Source: Vibrio natriegens NBRC 15636 = ATCC 14048 = DSM 759 (GTDB taxonomy: Bacteria; Pseudomonadota; Gammaproteobacteria; Enterobacterales; Vibrionaceae). Taken from it: a DNA stretch of 64,000 bases. Of this stretch, positions 8,424 to 18,379 are shown in pieces. The position numbers were made by a program, and so were the translations under genes. Every line of letters starts with the position of its first letter. Positions within the stretch are counted from its first letter, which is position 1. A model generated the notes under the pieces. It worked only from the letters and a program-made list of their open reading frames with translations, was not told the origin of the DNA and ran no database searches. The stretch lies in assembly GCF_035621455.1 (NCBI RefSeq), contig NZ_CP141822.1, forward strand, positions 992,001-1,056,000. The letters are read 5' to 3'.

Positions 8424-9233
8424 ATGGAAGTTAACGATATCAAAGTCAGTTGTGGTGAAGAAGGAGGAAGCTACTTTATTACCGTTGATGAGACCCGGTA
8501 TAAGTGTTCTTATGCTGAGTCGGTCATATTAAGCCATTTTTTGAACAATAAAGGCAAGTTCTTCTCTAGAGATGAGTTGGCGTCAATTGGATGGCCGGGG
8601 AAGCTGGTCTCAAAAAACTCAGTTCCGGTTTCTATCGCTAATCTAAGAAAAATATTTAAGAACCATACCAAAATCGACGTTATATCCAATGAGAAAAACA
8701 AAGGCTATGTTGTTCAAGTTGATAAAATTAAATTTATTGACATTAACACTAATCAAGAAAAGTCTACTGACACGATCACGAAAGATAGTTCACCAGAGTT
8801 ACTGGATGCTTTCAGTGAGTCCAAGATTAATAGAACCAAATTGTTTGTATCTAAAATTGCATTATACCCACTTCTTTTTGTAAACATTGCTCTTCTTCTA
8901 ATCGTACTCTTCTTCAATCATACCAGATTAGAACCTCCCAAGGTAAATGTAATAAATAACGATGATTATATTGCGGTTTTTACTGGTGATAGCCAAGTAT
9001 TGGCTCTGCTGGAAAGTGTGAAGAGTAGTCAAGAATCAATGCTTCTTAGATTTCAAGATATAGAAGAAGACCTCAAGTTAGCGAAACATGAAAATAAGAA
9101 TATTTTGTTTATCAACTCGTCAGGAGAGCGGGTAGTAATAGATTGTTTGGTAAATGATCAATTGGTTTCTTTCTCAGGTGACGATATTGAGAAGATTGTT
9201 AGCGAGTTGAATGAGAAGGGGTGTAAGTTATGA
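8424..9233 (+). CDS. ToxR/VtrA-like transmembrane winged-helix regulator
   Basis: 269 aa. An OmpR/PhoB-type winged-helix DNA-binding domain occupies about residues 5-100 (recognition helix around NSVPVSIANLRKIF, wing GYVVQV). A linker follows, then one membrane helix at about 143-165 and a ~100-residue periplasmic domain with two cysteines (Cys241, Cys267). This is the plan of ToxR, TcpP and VtrA: membrane-bound activators without a receiver domain. The stop overlaps the start of the next gene by 4 bp (ATGA), as in vtrA-vtrC and other regulator/partner pairs. It probably senses an envelope or bile-type signal together with its partner and controls nearby genes; signal and targets are inference. 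Confidence 0.8.
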   Translation: MEVNDIKVSCGEEGGSYFITVDETRYKCSYAESVILSHFLNNKGKFFSRDELASIGWPGKLVSKNSVPVSIANLRKIFKNHTKIDVISNEKNKGYVVQVDKIKFIDINTNQEKSTDTITKDSSPELLDAFSESKINRTKLFVSKIALYPLLFVNIALLLIVLFFNHTRLEPPKVNVINNDDYIAVFTGDSQVLALLESVKSSQESMLLRFQDIEEDLKLAKHENKNILFINSSGERVVIDCLVNDQLVSFSGDDIEKIVSELNEKGCKL

Positions 9234-9718
9234 ATTATTTAAAATGGCTAAACGTGATTTTTTTTGTAGCTACTATCACCTATACCTTATTCCCTTTAGA
9301 CAAAAAAACTTCGCCTATTGACGGTTACTTCAAAAGAAGTGAGGTGATTATCACTAAAGGAGAAGATCGAATTGAACTGAATACCAATGCTGATTTTCTT
9401 GCGAAAGAAATGAAATACACTTCTATTATTACCATAACGGATGTCGATAAAGAAAATCAATACAGTACGTTTTCTATCGATGGTGAAATGTACTTGAAAA
9501 ATGGACTTATTGTATCAAAAACAAATCAAGTTGAAGATACCGACCATATTAATAAAAAAGTTGTCTTCACAGCATCCACGTCTCCTATTGTCAGCCAGAT
9601 TCAAAAGTCATTTTTGGGTATTGATATCTACAAACCGCGTCGGTATCAATATATACTAATTGATAACTTCTTCTGCTATTACGATGTAGAAAAGCTCATT
9701 GCTCGTTGTATGGAGTAG
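9230..9718 (+). CDS. VtrC/ToxS-like membrane-anchored periplasmic partner protein
   Basis: 162 aa: a short N-terminal tail, one membrane helix at about residues 7-22, then a periplasmic domain of ~135 residues rich in beta-prone stretches, with Cys149 and Cys160 near the C-terminus. Start overlaps the regulator stop by 4 bp, indicating translational coupling. Size, topology and position match VtrC (161 aa), which forms a lipocalin-like bile-salt-binding complex with VtrA in V. parahaemolyticus, and also ToxS and TcpH. I cannot show sequence homology by eye; the assignment rests on architecture and context. Confidence 0.65.
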   Translation: MNYLKWLNVIFFVATITYTLFPLDKKTSPIDGYFKRSEVIITKGEDRIELNTNADFLAKEMKYTSIITITDVDKENQYSTFSIDGEMYLKNGLIVSKTNQVEDTDHINKKVVFTASTSPIVSQIQKSFLGIDIYKPRRYQYILIDNFFCYYDVEKLIARCME

Positions 9719-10225
9719 AGTATTATTTATGCGACCTAAAGTAATTGATAGGAGCCAGCGTTCCTGTCATTCCTTGATTTAGCTCATTTCGTACTGTACT
9801 GATCCGTAGAGGTATATTCGATGATATTTAAACAAAACCCGTCAGCGTTAAAGTTGCACCATCTATACTAAAGCTAAGCGACTTTTCATGCCTTTAATTA
9901 TCAATCCCTTGCTAATTTAGCAAATGCTCGGGCACATTTTTGTCCAAAGGTGTGCCGACGGGGCATGAAACACGAAAATGCCCCATTCCTTGTTTCGACT
10001 GATTCAACACCCACTCAACCAAAGTGACGATTGACCCACCTTTTTCTCATCTAACTATGTAGCCAAATTTACTACCCCACTACAAGCACCATATTCCTTT
10101 GGGGCCATAAGTTCTCTTACTTGTATTATGGTTATAAAGAGCAATACATGGCACTATGCCACATGTCTCGTATTGAAGGCGCCACGATAAATGTTCGGTA
10201 GTAACTGATAAATTGAGGATCATTC
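9719..10225. other. Intergenic region with repeat C
   Basis: 507 bp without a recognisable gene. It holds repeat C (9932-9984), then about 240 bp that must contain the promoter of the ATPase gene, including the small dyad ATGGC ACTAT GCCACAT at about 10148-10164. Confidence 0.5.
9932..9984 (+). repeat. Intergenic repeat, copy C (with perfect hairpin)
   Basis: TTTTTGTCCAAAGG ... GACGGGG matches copy B at 25 of 32 positions (9932-9963). A perfect hairpin GGGGCAT (9960-9966) / ATGCCCC (9978-9984) follows. The stem differs in sequence from copy B (GGGGTAG/CTGCCCC) but keeps pairing. Confidence 0.6.
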
Positions 10226-12400
10226 ATGAAACTTCAGCTTGATTTGGCTAACTGTTATGGCATCAACCAACTATCTAAAGAGTTAGACTTTACAAAGTCA
10301 GCTACTAACGATGGCATTAATTCGCTCTACGCTCCAAACGGAACGCTAAAAACTTCGCTAGCTAAGACCTTTAAGGATGTGGAAGAAAACAAGGATACAA
10401 AGGATCTTATCTTTCCAAGTCGTACAACTGTAAGAAATATCAAAATTGATGGTGCCGATATAACGTCAGCCCAAGTGATGGTGATTGACTCTTATAATGA
10501 AAGCTATAGCTCTCAACAACTTTCAACTTTATTGGTTAACGAAGAGTTGAAACAACAATATGACACGGCTCTAAAGGAAGTTGATGGCAAACGCTCAACT
10601 CTCATAAACGGGATTGTTAAAAAGTCGGGGAAACGAGATGTCCCAAGCCTATTCAATGAAGCTTTTGGGATTCCTCAAAAAGAACTTTTAGGTTTACTTG
10701 TAACACTTTCTGAGCAGACAAACCCCGACTATACCCAATATGGAGAATATAAGTACGATACTTTGTTTAATCCAAAAGCTCTCCAGCTCATTGCCTCAGA
10801 AGAGTTAAGCAAAGACCTAGCAGACTATGTCGACACCTATGACAAGTTGATTGAAAAATCTACAGTTTTATCCAAAACTTTTAATCACCAAAAGGCTGAT
10901 GTCGTTTCAAAAAGTTTAACAGATAACGGCTTCTTCAATGCTTCGCACAGTGTCAATATTTCGGTTGATGGTTCTAAGCAAGAGGTGTCTTCAAAAAAGG
11001 AGCTAAATGAGTTACTACAATCCGAGCAAGATAAAGTACTACAAAATCCCGAATTAAAAGAAAAGTTCAGCCGTGTTGATAGCAAGTTGAAAAACAAAGA
11101 AACTCAAGCTTTTCGAGATCTAATTTCAGAACATCAAGACTTGCTAGGTGAATTTACCGATGTTGATGAGTTTAAAAGAAAAGTTCTAATCGGGTACTTA
11201 CAATCTAATCAATCTGCTTGGGATGACTTAGTTGCGACATATAAGTCTAATCAGGAACTGGTAGCAAATATTGTCCATCAAGCACAGCAACAAAAAACAA
11301 CTTGGGAAACCGTCGTTGATACTTTCAATAAACGCTTCAAAGTTCCATTTAAACTTAGCGTAGAAAATCAGGATGAAGTGATTCTAAATAACGCCGCTCC
11401 AGCTATAAAGTTCGAATTTGATGACGGACGAGGTGAGTCAGAATTCGTTAGTCAATCAAGTTTGGTAGACGCTTTGAGTCAAGGCGAAAAGCGTGCACTT
11501 TATATCCTTAACGTACTTTTTGAAATTGAAGTGAAACGAAACAATATTCAGCCACTCTTAGTCGTGATAGATGATATTGCTGATTCGTTTGACTACAAGA
11601 ACAAGTATGCCATTGTTGAATACCTCCGTGATATTGCAAAAGTGGCTCATTTCAGCTTGCTATTACTTACTCACAACTTCGATTTTCATCGAATTGTGAG
11701 TAGTCGACTCGGTGCGAAGCGTCAGAATCGTCATATGGCAATAAAGTCATCAACGGAAATTGCTCTAAAGCCAGAAAAATATCAAAAAGATGTATTTAAT
11801 GCTTGGAAGCAAAACTTAGCTACAAATGAAGCTTACCTGTTAGCTAGTATCCCATTTGCTCGAAATCTTGCAGAGTATTGTGGTCATGAAGCTCACTACA
11901 GTAGTTTGACATCTCTTTTGCACCTAAAAGCAGGTACCAAAGACATCAAAGTTAGCGATATACAAGCGATGTATAGTGAGATCTTTGTAGATCAGTCTGC
12001 ACTAGAGCTGCCAGACAGTGAGTCGTTGGTGTTTGATAAGATAATAGAGCATAGTGATGCGCTTGTAGCTGATCCTCAAGAATCACCCGAGCTTGAATGT
12101 AAAGTTATTTTGGCTATGGCTATCAGGTTACAAGCTGAGCATTTTATGATCACCAGAATAGCCGACCCAGCTTTTGTTGAGGGGATTAGTTCAAACCAAA
12201 CTCGTGCACTTTACGATAAATTCATTGAGCTACACCAAGCTGAGCAAGACACCATTAGCTTGCTTGATCAAGTTAACTTGATGACTCCAGAGAACATTCA
12301 TTTGAACTCATTCATGTATGAACCAATCTTGGATATGTCCGCTCATAGCTTGTATCAGCTCTATTCTGACATACAGGAGTTAGTAAACGGTCAAGTGTAG
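10226..12400 (+). CDS. Stand-alone ABC/PrrC-like AAA ATPase, probable defence gene
   Basis: 724 aa. Walker A is APNGTLKTS (residues 36-44), where the usual second Gly is Leu. A long helical middle (about 60-390) follows, then an ABC-type signature LSQGEKRALYIL (about 417-428), Walker B LLVVIDDIADSFDY (about 445-458, Asp-Asp instead of Asp-Glu) and switch His in LLLTHNFDFH. This single-polypeptide, SMC-like order is that of PrrC/RloC and other AAA_13-type defence ATPases. The C-terminal ~200 residues contain CGHEAHYSSLTSLLHLKAGT and other conserved-looking stretches and may be the effector, but I recognise no nuclease motif with confidence. GAGGA lies 7-8 bases before the ATG. No partner gene is adjacent. 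Confidence 0.7.
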   Translation: MKLQLDLANCYGINQLSKELDFTKSATNDGINSLYAPNGTLKTSLAKTFKDVEENKDTKDLIFPSRTTVRNIKIDGADITSAQVMVIDSYNESYSSQQLSTLLVNEELKQQYDTALKEVDGKRSTLINGIVKKSGKRDVPSLFNEAFGIPQKELLGLLVTLSEQTNPDYTQYGEYKYDTLFNPKALQLIASEELSKDLADYVDTYDKLIEKSTVLSKTFNHQKADVVSKSLTDNGFFNASHSVNISVDGSKQEVSSKKELNELLQSEQDKVLQNPELKEKFSRVDSKLKNKETQAFRDLISEHQDLLGEFTDVDEFKRKVLIGYLQSNQSAWDDLVATYKSNQELVANIVHQAQQQKTTWETVVDTFNKRFKVPFKLSVENQDEVILNNAAPAIKFEFDDGRGESEFVSQSSLVDALSQGEKRALYILNVLFEIEVKRNNIQPLLVVIDDIADSFDYKNKYAIVEYLRDIAKVAHFSLLLLTHNFDFHRIVSSRLGAKRQNRHMAIKSSTEIALKPEKYQKDVFNAWKQNLATNEAYLLASIPFARNLAEYCGHEAHYSSLTSLLHLKAGTKDIKVSDIQAMYSEIFVDQSALELPDSESLVFDKIIEHSDALVADPQESPELECKVILAMAIRLQAEHFMITRIADPAFVEGISSNQTRALYDKFIELHQAEQDTISLLDQVNLMTPENIHLNSFMYEPILDMSAHSLYQLYSDIQELVNGQV

Positions 12401-12433
12401 TGGATAAGTGAATTTGGCCACTTTTTCTGCTGA

Positions 12434-12513
12434 GTGCATGGTTGCAATACCAGTGCTAATCCGAACAGCCGGAGTGTATTTTGGTTCATAACTCGGTTTT
12501 GTCCAAAAGTTTG
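12434..12513 (+). repeat. Intergenic repeat, copy D (no hairpin)
   Basis: Aligns without gaps to 5836-5915 (54 of 80). It shares CAATACCAG-like, TAATCCGAA and GTTTTGTCCAA words with copy B but the sequence after it lacks the GGGG...CCCC hairpin. It lies 33 bp after the ATPase gene. Confidence 0.55.
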
Positions 12514-12655
12514 TTACATACATATCCACTATGTCTCTCGAGGGACTGATTGTAATGTGGTAATTTAACAACGTTGAACTTAAATCGTTAGCCAAATATG
12601 CAAGCTTTTGATGCAATTTTATGCGAACTTATGCTGCAAATAGTTTTGTAGCTGT

Positions 12656-12742
12656 TTGAAAGCTAGTTCGGACTATGCTAAATTACGTTGCAGGCATCAC
12701 ATTGAAAAGCCTGCAGTGTTTAAATACATTGCAGGCTTTTTT
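12656..12742 (+). ncRNA. Candidate short RNA or attenuator with alternative hairpins
   Basis: Three complementary blocks: TGCAGGC (12690-12696), GCCTGCA (12709-12715) and TGCAGGC (12730-12736). Block 2 can pair with block 1 or with block 3; the 2-3 pairing gives an 11-bp stem followed by TTTTTT, a strong terminator. A weak promoter is possible (TTGAAA 12656, TAAATT 12679, 17-bp spacing), which would make a transcript of only ~50 nt. The next gene is on the opposite strand, so this is not a normal 5' leader. It may simply be a bidirectional terminator for the LysR gene. Confidence 0.3.
12709..12742. terminator. Strong intrinsic terminator between ATPase and LysR genes
   Basis: GCCTGCAGTGT / ACATTGCAGGC stem (one G-T pair) with loop TTAAAT and six T's on the plus strand; AAAA precedes the stem, so it may work in both directions for the convergent genes. 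Confidence 0.75.
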
Positions 12743-12771
12743 CGTTTTTGCTTCTTGCAACGTTGAGTCGT

Positions 12772-15214
<2,443 letters not shown>

Positions 15215-15269
15215 GTTACAGGGGCTTCGGTAGTGATTGCGCAGCTGAAGCCCTTTAACGGCACAATAT

Positions 15270-16547
15270 TTACAGCAAGTCGCGAACCCGGTAGTAAGAC
15301 ATAGCCAGAACAAGTGCAGGGGTCCGGAGTAAACGTCCGCCGGGGAATGACATATGAGGCACTTTATCAAAAATGGCAAAGCGTTCAGAGGTCGCAGCAA
15401 CACATTCAGCCATTAAAGTGCCTGCCAGACCTGTTACCGCAATGCCATGGCCAGAGAACCCCTGTGCAAAATAAACATTGGGTTTAAGTCGGCCAAAGTG
15501 AGGGGCGCGATTCATGGTGATCGCCACATTACCGCCCCACGCATAATCGATTTTAGCGTTTGTTAATTGAGGAAATATGCTTACCATCCGGTTGCGCATC
15601 GCCTTTTCTAAATTAAATGGTGCAACCCCAGAGTAGCTGACTCGCCCGCCAAATAGCATCCGGTTGTCACCGGAGCAGCGGAAGTAGTCGAGTACAAAGT
15701 TGATGTCACTCGCCGCGATACGGTTTTTCATCAGTTTATTGGTTAGGTCTTCTTCAAGTGGTTCTGTGGCACAGATGTAGGTACCCACGGGCATGACTTT
15801 GTTTTCCAGCGAGCTTTCCAACCCTTCCATATAAGCATTACACGCAAGAATAACGTGATTCGCTTTCACCTCACCATGCTTGGTAAATAGAGTCGCAGGA
15901 TCACCGTGCTCAATTTTAATCACCGCACTTTCTTCAAAGAACTGAGCTCCGGCGGCTTGGGCGGCATTAGTTAAGCCAAGCGTGTAGTTTAATGGGTGTA
16001 AGTGACCACTATTGCGATCAAGCATGCCGGATGTGTATTTGTCGCTATCAATATTCTCTCTGACTTGTTCTTTGTCCCACAGTTCAAGAGAGTCATATTG
16101 ATAGCGTTCTGTCAGGTTGGCATACCATTCTTTTAGCTCTTTGTCATGACGCGACTTCATGCCCAAATGAACCATGCCATCCCGCCAATCACAGTCAATA
16201 TTGTACTTTTTGATATTGTTTTTGGTCAGAGCGAGCGCCTCGATGGACAGCTCCCAAAGTTTCTTGGCGTCAGACTCTCCGACGAGCTTTTCAAGTGTAT
16301 GTTGCTCTGAAGCCCAGCCAAAAATCGCCTGTCCGCCACTTCGCCCTGATGCCCCCCAACCGACACGATTGGCTTCCAATACGATGACGCTATAGCCTTT
16401 GTTGGCGAGTTCCAATGCCGCTGTTGCTCCGGTTATACCAGATCCCACAATACAAACATCGGCAACGTGGCTTCCTTTCAACGTAGGAAAGCGCAAATCT
16501 TGGTTTTTTGATGCAGCATAGTAAGAGAGGGTATGCTTCGTACTCAT
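15270..16547 (-). CDS. puuB: Gamma-glutamylputrescine oxidoreductase (PuuB-like FAD oxidase)
   Basis: 425 aa from ATG 16547 (AAGGAT precedes it), the length of E. coli PuuB (426 aa). FAD-binding GSGITGATAALELA (Rossmann, about residues 34-47) and the DAO-type motif GWGASGRSGGQ are present, with a C-terminal FSGHGIAVTGLAG. PuuB oxidises gamma-glutamylputrescine to the gamma-glutamyl aminoaldehyde with release of ammonia and H2O2. It lies 34 bp downstream of the PuuA-like gene on the same strand, forming a two-gene operon for the first two steps of the pathway. Confidence 0.85.
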   Translation of the reverse strand: MSTKHTLSYYAASKNQDLRFPTLKGSHVADVCIVGSGITGATAALELANKGYSVIVLEANRVGWGASGRSGGQAIFGWASEQHTLEKLVGESDAKKLWELSIEALALTKNNIKKYNIDCDWRDGMVHLGMKSRHDKELKEWYANLTERYQYDSLELWDKEQVRENIDSDKYTSGMLDRNSGHLHPLNYTLGLTNAAQAAGAQFFEESAVIKIEHGDPATLFTKHGEVKANHVILACNAYMEGLESSLENKVMPVGTYICATEPLEEDLTNKLMKNRIAASDINFVLDYFRCSGDNRMLFGGRVSYSGVAPFNLEKAMRNRMVSIFPQLTNAKIDYAWGGNVAITMNRAPHFGRLKPNVYFAQGFSGHGIAVTGLAGTLMAECVAATSERFAIFDKVPHMSFPGGRLLRTPALVLAMSYYRVRDLL

Positions 16548-16581
16548 CTTGACATCCTTTTCTTCTAATCTTGATTCAATA

Positions 16582-17970
16582 CTATCGGTACCATTGGTAT
16601 TCAAGTGGTGAAACTTGAGCCGAAAACCTTTCCTGCTCGTGTTTTTTGTTGGCGAGGTAAACTTTGCAAAGCTCTTCTCCAAAGCTGTTTTGCATAAATT
16701 CACTTGCTGAGAAGGCATGTAAAGCACTGTCCCAAGAGCTTGGCAGAGTCGGCAGATCGAGCTGAGTTGCGTCTCCGTCTATTGGCGCTGGCGGTACCAG
16801 ATTGTTTTCAATGCCGTCTAGGATGGATGCCAATAAAACAGATACAGTGAGATAAGGGTTAACATCGGCACCTGATAAGCGGTGTTCGATTCGCTTGTCT
16901 TCTTCTCCGCTGGCGGGCACTCGCACAGCAACCGTTCGGTTATCCCACCCCCATGAAGCATGCATTGGTACGAACATATTCGGTTGTAAGCGTCGATAGG
17001 AGTTGGCATTAGGAGCAAAAATCGCCATGCATTCATCCATGTGTTCTAAGACACCAGCAATGGCATTGAGCAGTAAATCGTCATTATACCCAAGCACGTT
17101 AATCCCATCGGCGTCCTGCAAGCTGATATGAACGTGGCAACCACTGCCTGCATATTCGGTATAAGGTTTAGCCATGAAGTTGGCATGAAATCCATGTTTC
17201 TTCGCTATCGCACGAACGACACGTTTTAGTAGCATGGCATGGTCACAAGCAAGTAATACATCGGTGGAATGTTTTAGGTTTACTTCAAATTGCCCCGGTG
17301 CATATTCGGCTGTGATGTTTTCTGCCGGAATGCCCTGTTCTTGACATGCGCTTACGATTTCATCCAAAAAAGTTTTAAATTCATCGAGTTCATCCAGTGA
17401 ATAGACTTGCGTTTGTGTCATTCGCTCGCCGCTTACTGGCATCAGAGGGGGTTGGGGGCAGCCAGTATCATCGGTTTCAGGATCCTGCAAATAAAACTCT
17501 AACTCAACCGCGACACACGGATGAAAGCCTTTGCTTTTCAGTTTTTTTACTTGAAGATCGAGGACGTGTCTGGGGTCAGCAAAGAAAGGTTGGTTCGTCT
17601 CGGGCTCGTACATCGTAACGATGGCTTGGGCGCTATTCTCTTGCCACGGTACGACCTGCAATGAGTTTGGCACAATACGGCAAATACGGTCACCATCACC
17701 TTTTTCAAATCCCAGCCCGGTTTCTTCGACAGTTTCGCCGCAGATATCCAGTGCAAAAACGGACGCAGGCAAACAGATACCTTGCTCCAGAACTTTGCTG
17801 AGTTGGGCGGTGTTGATTCGTTTTCCCCTGACGACACCATTCATATCGAACAGAATCAAATCAATCGTCGTGATGTTTGGATTTTGTTCGATAAAATGAG
17901 CAATTTCTTGTTGCTCTTGCTTGGTTTTTAGTCGGTCAATGTTAATCGGTTGATTGGCAAGACTAGTCAT
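16582..17970 (-). CDS. puuA: Gamma-glutamylpolyamine synthetase (PuuA-like glutamine synthetase)
   Basis: 462 aa. Glutamine-synthetase fold landmarks: GVVRGKRI near the N-terminus, VAVELEFYL, AEYAPGQFEVNLKH, GSGCHVHISL (metal/ATP site), NSYRRLQPNMFVP and WGWDNRTVAVRVP (glutamate/ATP site), with GADVNPYL near the C-terminus. Members with this pattern and without the class-I adenylylation region belong to the PuuA/PauA group, which ligate glutamate to putrescine or longer polyamines at the cost of ATP. GGAGG lies 10 bases before the ATG. It is transcribed with puuB and divergent from a second paralogue (18380). Confidence 0.85.
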   Translation of the reverse strand: MTSLANQPINIDRLKTKQEQQEIAHFIEQNPNITTIDLILFDMNGVVRGKRINTAQLSKVLEQGICLPASVFALDICGETVEETGLGFEKGDGDRICRIVPNSLQVVPWQENSAQAIVTMYEPETNQPFFADPRHVLDLQVKKLKSKGFHPCVAVELEFYLQDPETDDTGCPQPPLMPVSGERMTQTQVYSLDELDEFKTFLDEIVSACQEQGIPAENITAEYAPGQFEVNLKHSTDVLLACDHAMLLKRVVRAIAKKHGFHANFMAKPYTEYAGSGCHVHISLQDADGINVLGYNDDLLLNAIAGVLEHMDECMAIFAPNANSYRRLQPNMFVPMHASWGWDNRTVAVRVPASGEEDKRIEHRLSGADVNPYLTVSVLLASILDGIENNLVPPAPIDGDATQLDLPTLPSSWDSALHAFSASEFMQNSFGEELCKVYLANKKHEQERFSAQVSPLEYQWYR

Positions 17971-18379
17971 ATCCGCTGTGCCTCCTTGGCGTTAAACGTA
18001 ATAATCCCTTGTTCTATATGGGCTCAGGAATGCCCCGCAGACAGCTTTACTTGCCTATTAAACATACACACATTGTTTAGAAAATTGCAACACATTTGTA
18101 ACTTTAACCTCACCGATGCTATATCTTGATATAAAATATTTAACAGATTGGTTGACTTTTGGGCGAGTTAGGCACAATGCTAAATAGGGCTTATTGATAC
18201 ATCCATGATTTTTGATGTGGGTTAGCAACGGGCGATTTTGTACTCAACCCGATTGGTTCGGTAGTTGGGATTAGAAAAACATACGAGTGTTATTTTGTTG
18301 TTCGCCGTTTTTGATCGGACGCAAAGCTGTAAACATAAAGCTGTATTTCATGGACCGAAATTATTGCAAAGAAGGATTT
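17971..18379. promoter_or_regulatory. Divergent control region between two glutamine synthetase paralogues
   Basis: 409 bp between divergent polyamine genes; it must contain both promoters and is the natural place for PuuR-type operators. A TTGACT box at about 18152 with AT-rich sequence 17-20 bp on (AATGCTAAAT) is a weak plus-strand promoter candidate. I could not pick out an operator with confidence. Confidence 0.4.

Larger units (their letters stand above)
12401..12771. other. Intergenic region, probable accessory/core junction
   Basis: 371 bp holding repeat D, about 140 bp with no recognised feature, and the triple-block hairpin region. Gene content changes from cargo-like to conserved metabolic genes across it. 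I see no convincing direct repeat or transposon tip to fix a boundary. Confidence 0.4.

Noticed and set aside
1850..12513. Intergenic repeats A-D as Tn7-like transposon ends
   Set aside because: No TGT/ACA tips, no series of ~20-bp TnsB-type sites, and the copies all face the same way between genes.
1850..12513. Repeats A-D as integron attC sites
   Set aside because: No GTTRRRY-type core or matching inverse core was found, and there is no integrase gene in the window.
12690..12742. Riboswitch reading of the three-block hairpin
   Set aside because: The following gene is on the opposite strand, so there is no downstream gene for a leader to control, and no known aptamer pattern is visible.
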